Assembly: GCA_026874595.1 (NCBI GenBank)
Contig: CM049310.1
Coordinates: forward strand, 79,851,056 to 79,915,055
Direction of reading: 5' to 3'
Source: Sipunculus nudus
Taxonomy: Eukaryota > Annelida > Sipuncula > Golfingiida > Sipunculidae
Length of the DNA stretch: 64,000 nucleotides
The position numbers were made by a program, and so were the translations under genes. A model generated the notes under the pieces. It saw only the letters and a list, made by a program, of their open reading frames with translations. It had not been told where the DNA came from and ran no database searches. Positions 57,481 through 64,000 of the stretch are shown here, in pieces (positions within the stretch are counted from its first letter, which is position 1; each line of letters begins with the position of its first letter).

Positions 57481-59965
57481 CCTTTTTGACATGTCAATTT
57501 TTTTCATCTCAATTTATCAGCAAAAAAAAAAATTAATTTTCCCGACCGCCACTTAAAAATACACAAAAATATTTTTTTATATATTTCAATACATACATAC
57601 ATATATAATGGCCGCAAAAATCCACCAAACATTTTTTTTCACGTTCACGTTCACCTTTCCTGACGCCTGCATATATTTTTTAAAATAAAAAATGACATGC
57701 ACAATATTTTAGGCAAAATAAATATATTTATTTCTGTTTAAAAATTCCCTCTTCCCTCTGGATTGCCTTCCTCGCTTTTTCATTCGTCTCATACTCACGC
57801 CCGAAACCACGTAAATCTGTCAAATACAACTCGTTTTATGTCATGTCACATTTTATTGTCCTTCCGCAACTGTTGTCCAAAATCACCAGCTGCTAGTCAA
57901 CGGAAATCCCGCCACTCTCCTGCGCCGGAAGGAGCTACGGCCTCCGCCCGGCCAGGAAACTCAACAGCGCGCTTCCAGGACCTGTACACAAGTCCGGCTT
58001 CTTGCCAACACCTGAAAAAGAAAAAAGAACCGTACTGTCGCCCAAGGGACCAAAACCACTGGCCAGAACGGCCCGCCAATCTTCAACAAATTCTCTTGAA
58101 ATTAATAGTCTAGTTTATACATGGGCCAGTGAAGAATCGATTTTGGTGTTGATCCGGATTTAGGAACTTCATCAAAGAATAGTCACAAATGTACAGTTAC
58201 ATATGCACAAATGAACCTTCGAATAGACAAACACGGTTTTAAGAGCTACCCATGATAGAGACCATACGGTAGAGGTTCATGGTAGAGGCTTGGATGCCTC
58301 AGACAAGCAAAAATGTAAACGGTAAAACCAAGACGGAATTCATACATGCCTGAAATAAAACTAAAATAACTGTCCCTGCTAATTTTCTTAAAGAACAAAC
58401 TTCTTTATAAAGTGTTTCCAATTATAGACAAGTCAAATACATTAAATGAAGTTGCAATGATTTGCAATACTTTTTATCATATATGTGAAGAGAAAAGTAA
58501 ATATTCACAATTAGCAGGCGGTTGTTTGTTTTGTGAATGACAAAAACAATATGTTATTTTATATACATATATATGTATATATTTTTTGCATATTTATTCT
58601 TAAACAAAAGGATAAAATTTTAAATATGACGTAAAATATATATATCTAATTTTGTTAAGGAGATTAAAAAAGATCAGATTCTGCAACACTAGGCAGCGTG
58701 AAATGTCTAGGAGAATGAATAAAGAAGTCAGTGGTTTTTGTTCACAAATAATTATAATAATTTTTTCTTGGAACAATCCTAACATTACAATACACTAAAT
58801 CAATGCAATTACACAGCATAGAAAAAAAAGGTACCGTACCAGAGTCCGGATCCTAAGCTTTGATTTTGCATACAACAACTCAGAGAATAGTTCGATTTAA
58901 TCTCGAAAACAATCTGTTGTAATCCAAAAGTGAAGTTCTGGTAACAATCCTAAATCAAACTATATAAAGACGATATAAAGTCTGTATAAAGTCGGTAGAA
59001 GATCTGCATGTTCTGCAAATATCGGAAATGTCCCAAAAACTGACGAGAGAGTCACACTCTTCCGTGTCCGCTGGTATTTTTCTCTCTGCCGGCTCTAAAC
59101 ACAGTCTCTATTAAGAGCTTTTTTCACCTTTTTTCACCTGAAGCCCAGAACCCTCCATATTCACGAACATACCAAAGTACACAACAATAGCGCATGGACA
59201 GACCTAAAACTTCTAGCCTACAACGAGCTCTGAGTCTCTATAAGTCAGGTGTTCAACCAGTACAGTTCCCATAGCAACGCCCAGGGCTTGAGCCTAACCC
59301 GAATCAGAACGTCAGGCACATAATAAACAGATACATGTAACAAAATAAATAATAAATATACATATATATTATAACAACGTTTGTGTGTTAATGATTTATT
59401 TACTTCATTTGTGGTATTTAGTATTATTTACGAATAAATTCAATATTTTATTATATACATAAATAAAGGGATATATTACATATCATACTTTTTTAAACAT
59501 ATTTTATTAAAAAAATAAATTATTAAATATGATGTTTATAATCATATAAATCATATATATATACGTATACATGTATATATAAACCTTATTTATAAATACT
59601 ACACATTAATTATTTTATATATATTATTTTAATGAAAAGCAAAACATATAAAAAATATAAATACATCATGGTAACACATCTGAGCATGGGAAAAAAATTA
59701 GTCATAGCCCTGTCTAGCCCTTATTATTTCTTCTTTTTTTATTAACTAATTTAATTTAAATTTGTACAAGTTCATAGTTTAATTTATTTTTCAGATAATG
59801 AAAACAACATTTAATTTTTGTTACATTAGATTTTTATAGATTTACCCGATATAGCTTTATTAATGGTAATATTAACGTTATTCGAAGTAGTATAAGCCTT
59901 GTAGATATTTAAAGTATATAAAATATTGAAGACAGTATATGATTTATAATTAACATTTTTATGAT

Positions 59966-60004
<39 letters not shown>
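59966..60004. repeat. (TA)n microsatellite
   Basis: Uninterrupted TA array. Confidence 0.95.
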
Positions 60005-60010
<6 letters not shown>

Positions 60011-60101
60011 TATTATTATATTATCTGGTTTCATAATTTCCCAATTATAATTATTATTTTTATCATTATTTTTATTATTAATATTATAACTAGTACTAGT
60101 A

Positions 60102-60129
60102 TATTATTATTATTATTATTGTTATTATA

Positions 60130-60161
<32 letters not shown>

Positions 60162-60162
60162 G
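60102..60162. repeat. (TTA)n microsatellite
   Basis: TTA trinucleotides with one GTTATAA interruption. Confidence 0.9.
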
Positions 60163-61674
60163 CTCATATAATTTTCTTGTATAATTTAACATACAAACAA
60201 CGGATAAATATTATTTTTAATGATCAAGCTCATGGTAAATACATGTACTTCTACTCCAGGTCAACAGCATGTTGGTTTGTTTTTGTTATGTCATTAAGCA
60301 CAATCTTAATATCAAAGTGGGCGTGATTCTTGTGAGTCTGTTATTTCGCCACATGAGCCATAAATAAGGGAATATTTTGATACATTCTATCTTAAAGTTA
60401 TATGATGTCTTTTTTTATGTGGCAGCAGGCTCAAGCATATTGAATCGCCGTTTTCTGTTAAATGCTGGACATACCATGTGAAGCGGGATTAACATGACGA
60501 ATGTTGTCGACAGGTTGTTCCCGAAGTAGTTCCCAAGCGGCCAAGCGGCGTGTTTTTACGATGTCCAATGCTTGAAGGATGTGTTACGAATATGAAAGGG
60601 ACAGCATGAAGAGACGCTAAGCTTTTGTAATAGCACGAGGACACGAATCGCACCATGGTGCTAAATTTTTACAAGGACTTGAATTGGAACAATGCATTGA
60701 TACATGTGGCAATCGATGTTCAGCTCATAAATTTAATATTGTTATACTAGCGCTGGGTTGAATGGTATCATGTTTTCATTGTTATGAGTTATTATAATCC
60801 CCCATCCCTCCCTCCAGACACATGTTCGTTTGAGTGTCGTCGTCTTTTGTCGGCGGCGCCTGCAGGGTATCCTTTGAGAGCGATAAAATTTAAAGGGTCG
60901 CTTATTTTTGAACTGTGGAATTTGATACCTTTATCTCGGACGATTTCTAAAACTAGTGACCTTGAAATTTATCTTCCAGATCAAATCATTGAAATCCTAG
61001 AATTATTATTTATCCGATTTTCACACATATGTTCTTATAATAGGTTCTCATTAATGGTGATCATTTATGGAGGAGTAAAAATGATTGAATTGGGAATCTT
61101 AATTAACTAAATAACTTTATATTAAAGATGTTTTCTGATACAAAGTATTTATCAGCCGTTACCTGATGTAAGTATACACCTCGCATACGTTAGCAAAAGG
61201 TGATTAGTAATTTAGTAATAACCGCATTGCAGAAACCCTTATTACTGTTTTTTGTCACTCTCATTTTTTGTTATATTTGGCCATTCTACTCATCAAATTA
61301 CACCTGCCAACGGCTACTGAACATATATGTTTGGTTTACAAGCATAATTTATACAAGCCTTTCCAAGAGATCAGATATGATAATGACTTAATAGGACAGT
61401 TCAATAAGAATTTGAAGGAATACTTGTATATTTCGCTATGTCATTGTCTCTAAATGGTTTTTTTCAGCTTACTTAATATTTATAATGTTAGTGACATATT
61501 GATTTGCCAGTTGCCAGCTTAAAACATTTACGTGGATATATAATTTATTCACTCTGAGTAGCAGGTGTGATGCGTGGCGTAGGGTTGGATTCAATAAAAT
61601 ACAGTGTAATCCTGGCAAACATCCAGTTTTAGGCGGTTAGGGAGGTAGAAAATACTTGGTACGTGACTTCCAAA

Positions 61675-61726
61675 ATGAACGACAAAATGATTCACAAGGC
61701 ACTGCTCGTGTTTTTCTACTGTTCAG
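61675..61726 (+). CDS. Gene E, signal-peptide exon (rest beyond window)
   Basis: ATG in good context (CCAAAATGA) encodes MNDKMIHK then the hydrophobic core ALLVFFYCS, ending in phase 1 at a strong G|GTAAGC donor. Size and phase resemble the leader exon of gene C. I found no Ig exon between 61.8 and 64.0 kb, so if this is another cluster member its Ig exon lies to the right. It could also start an unrelated secreted protein. Confidence 0.5.
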
Positions 61727-64000
61727 GTAAGCAAATTATAGTTATTTATTTGTTTGCCTATCTAGAATGCAGTAGATGCCTTCCCCCTTGGGGGCCATCT
61801 TAACCCTTGCATGGGCACAAAGAGGCCTTGCTCATGGGCCTAAAAGGTTTATGGGGTCCTATTCATGCATGCAGATTTGCAGTGCGTTTTGAAACGAAGA
61901 AGAAAAATCCGAGCGTTATAAGAGTGCCTTTAAACGGGAAATGCATGCAGAAAATTTCAAGCGAAAGCCAATTCTCCTAAAACAGCTATGTTAAGTCCAG
62001 CTATGATGCCAAAGACGCATCCTTGTTTTAGGTTCTTATTTTTTTTTCTTTGTGGATTTCGTTTGCCTATGTGTTAATTGAGAAAATTATTAAGGATGGT
62101 CCGCCTTAGGCCTTTGTCTATTTAATCTTACTAGCATAAAAGAAATGGCCGACTAAATATTTTGGAAAAAATACCAGAAGTACCAAAACTCTGTACATAA
62201 AAGGTCAACCAATATAGGGAATCGAGGGTATTAGATCCCAGAAAATGCATTTCTGGTATTATAATAGCTTTAGTAACAACCACCTCCAAAACGTTTGTTC
62301 CCTCATTTGAAAAACAGGTAAATTATTAATATCCTTTACTGACCTATTGATTTAGTTAATACGGGGATTCAAAAGTACTCTGCAGATCTATTTGATTTTT
62401 ATACATTGTTAAAAAATTACGGTTTGGTAAAGATCTAGATGACCAAACGTTCTCAACAACAGCTGACACACACACACACACACATATATGTACATATTTA
62501 CCTGGTGGCCGGGGTTTTTACGTCTTTTTTTGGGGGGGGGTTAGGGATAAAGTAAGGAATGTTGTGCGTGTAATGAAAAGATATTTCATAGGCGTTATAC
62601 CAGGAGAAGTATTGTTAATCATCAGTATCAGACCAAGAGCAATGCAGATGTACACATTTTGGTTAAGAGTAACGTATGCTTTACAATATTGAAAATATCT
62701 TATCTGAATTTAGTGGCGTTAGCTCAAAATATATTTTTATGTAGGTTGAGGGACAGAAAGCCATCGTTTGTGTTTTTAGGGATGTGCGTAAACAAACGCG
62801 GCCGTTATTATAGGCATTCCGATCTTTGCTGAAACTAATTGGGCTGATTCCGGTGATAGCGTGCACTTAATTTAAAAACCACTCAAAAATCAATCCAAAT
62901 GAAGTGCTCATTAAAATTATTTATTTTATATCGGTGAGGTAACTGCGGGAACCTTTGGCGGATCCGGATGTCCCCTGTTACATATGTTATAGAGAACATT
63001 TAAAATATGTGAAGTACTGAGGGAATTTTGATGCACCTTTACAGAAATACAAGGGAATTCCGTTTTCTTTAATTTCATTGCATAACGTAGTCAAACTTTA
63101 CTTAAAACTGAAATATTTATCTTTCTCCTAAAGTTTGATATTAACTTGAAAGTCCAAACATTCAATAGTTTATAACACCTAATATCTGTACGGCGAAAAT
63201 GCCCACTTACTTTTATAACTGAATCATCTTACTTTAAAAGCAATCCTCGTGGTAAGATATGTTCAAGTCGCATATTAAATCTGAGTGCAAGTTACCGGCT
63301 TCTGTGGTCTAAGCCGCCCCAAGGACTCAACAGATCACTGGTGGTGAGGCCTAATCTTATAACAGGCGAATTGGAGGTGTGTGTGGGGGGGGGGGGGGGG
63401 GTTCTCGGTGTTATGACCCAACAGAGTGTAATAACTCCCTATATAAATCACAGGACTGATCATTAGTTTCCTCAGCTTATGAAAAAGAATGTTGTCAATT
63501 GTCGGTAAATGAATCAAGTAGTTGCTAGGGAAAAAAACAATATATAAAAATCTAAATTTATTAATAATTACTGCGAAAAGAAATTATAAAAATTATAGAA
63601 AGGAAAGCTGTTTAAGACTAACGGGGCCCCCCTCTGGATCCGTGGTTTCAGAGCCCAACCTATGGAAACCGGGGGGGGGGGGATCTAGGTCCATAAAATG
63701 GTTGCGGGACCTGAAAGGGAGGCCCCTGCCAACCCCATGTATTTTATATGATTATAATCCTTTTTTTTTTCTACCTATAAACCAAAAAGATAAACAGTAT
63801 TTTTCACGAATTCGGATTTTAAATTGGCATATATTGAATCAATTAAATCAAAGTGGCATCTTTACGATAATTCCGGTATGAAATAAATACATCTGTTTTT
63901 TTAACAGATAAACCAGGTATCAGGTATGGCTGCGGGCTTCCATCAGCATCATATTGATATTGATTATTCGACTGAAATGTGATGTTGTGTTGTAGGACGG
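61727..64000. other. Gene E first intron or downstream DNA
   Basis: AT-rich with a CA/TA microsatellite at 62466-62490 and G-runs at 62530-62539, 63386-63401 and 63671-63681. No exon recognised. Confidence 0.35.

Larger units (their letters stand above)
57481..61674. other. Long AT-rich stretch without a supported gene
   Basis: Includes a small GC-rich patch at 57895-58075 open on both strands but unrecognised, a dispersed-repeat piece at 58115-58255, (TA)n at 59966-60004, (TTA)n at 60102-60162 and an unrecognised 108-residue open frame at 60784. It forms the upstream region of the exon at 61675. Confidence 0.4.

Noticed and set aside
57763-58113. 116-residue frame and an opposing 60-residue frame
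   Set aside because: GC-rich patch open on both strands with no domain; not enough to call a gene.
60784-61110. 108-residue frame on the plus strand
   Set aside because: No recognisable domain, composition shifts halfway, and surrounding DNA is plain AT-rich; kept only as a note.
1-64000. CRISPR arrays, rRNA, functional tRNA genes, bacterial operons
   Set aside because: None seen; tandem repeats lack unique spacers, tRNA-like parts are SINE heads, and the gene structure is eukaryotic.

Overview
The window is eukaryotic, intron-rich, AT-rich DNA. No open frame exceeds about 165 codons, and it holds many microsatellites, LINE 3' ends, tRNA-derived SINEs and short foldback elements. The repeat style (GTCCGTCC-rich elements with a terminal AGCTCAG hairpin and a GGCCCATGGGCC end) and the lone V-type immunoglobulin exons fit a lophotrochozoan, most likely a bivalve mollusc. 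This is a judgement from the sequence, not a database result.

The recognisable genes form a plus-strand cluster of small receptor-like immunoglobulin-superfamily (IgSF) genes at 1-26.3 kb. Each appears to be built as signal-peptide exon, single IgV exon, transmembrane (TM) exon and short tail. Two classes can be told apart by intron phase. Phase-1 members are gene A (1-2287, whose 5' end lies outside the window), gene C (9351-10114, carrying a frameshift) and a signal-peptide exon at 61675 that probably opens another gene leaving the right edge. Phase-2 members are all broken: gene B (6457-9151) and genes D1 (14996-18647) and D2 (19944-25389).

D1 and D2 lie in a tandem segmental duplication (14573-19530 and 19531-26274). 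The second copy carries an extra 1.83 kb that contains a stray phase-1 TM exon. A LINE fragment and a long hairpin-ended repeat (called R1 here) sit in the same intron of both copies, so they inserted before the duplication.

From about 26 kb to 61.6 kb I find no convincing protein-coding gene. The region is a mosaic of R1 copies (31.3, 37.9-40.3 and 41.4 kb), LINE tails, two SINEs, a short inverted-repeat element at 45.9 kb and an ACGT-rich repeat at 31.7-32.3 kb. It also holds two matching loci of a 31-bp minisatellite (47.5 and 56.0 kb), each followed by a shared unique block. In the second locus that block is split by a 607-bp insertion with TG...CA ends and a 4-bp target duplication, probably a solo LTR.

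The main interest is the Ig receptor cluster: its two intron-phase classes, the possible alternative tails in gene A, and the paralogue lesions that can be read off directly. Exon calls rest on reading frame, splice dinucleotides and paralogue comparison made by eye; no transcript evidence was available.
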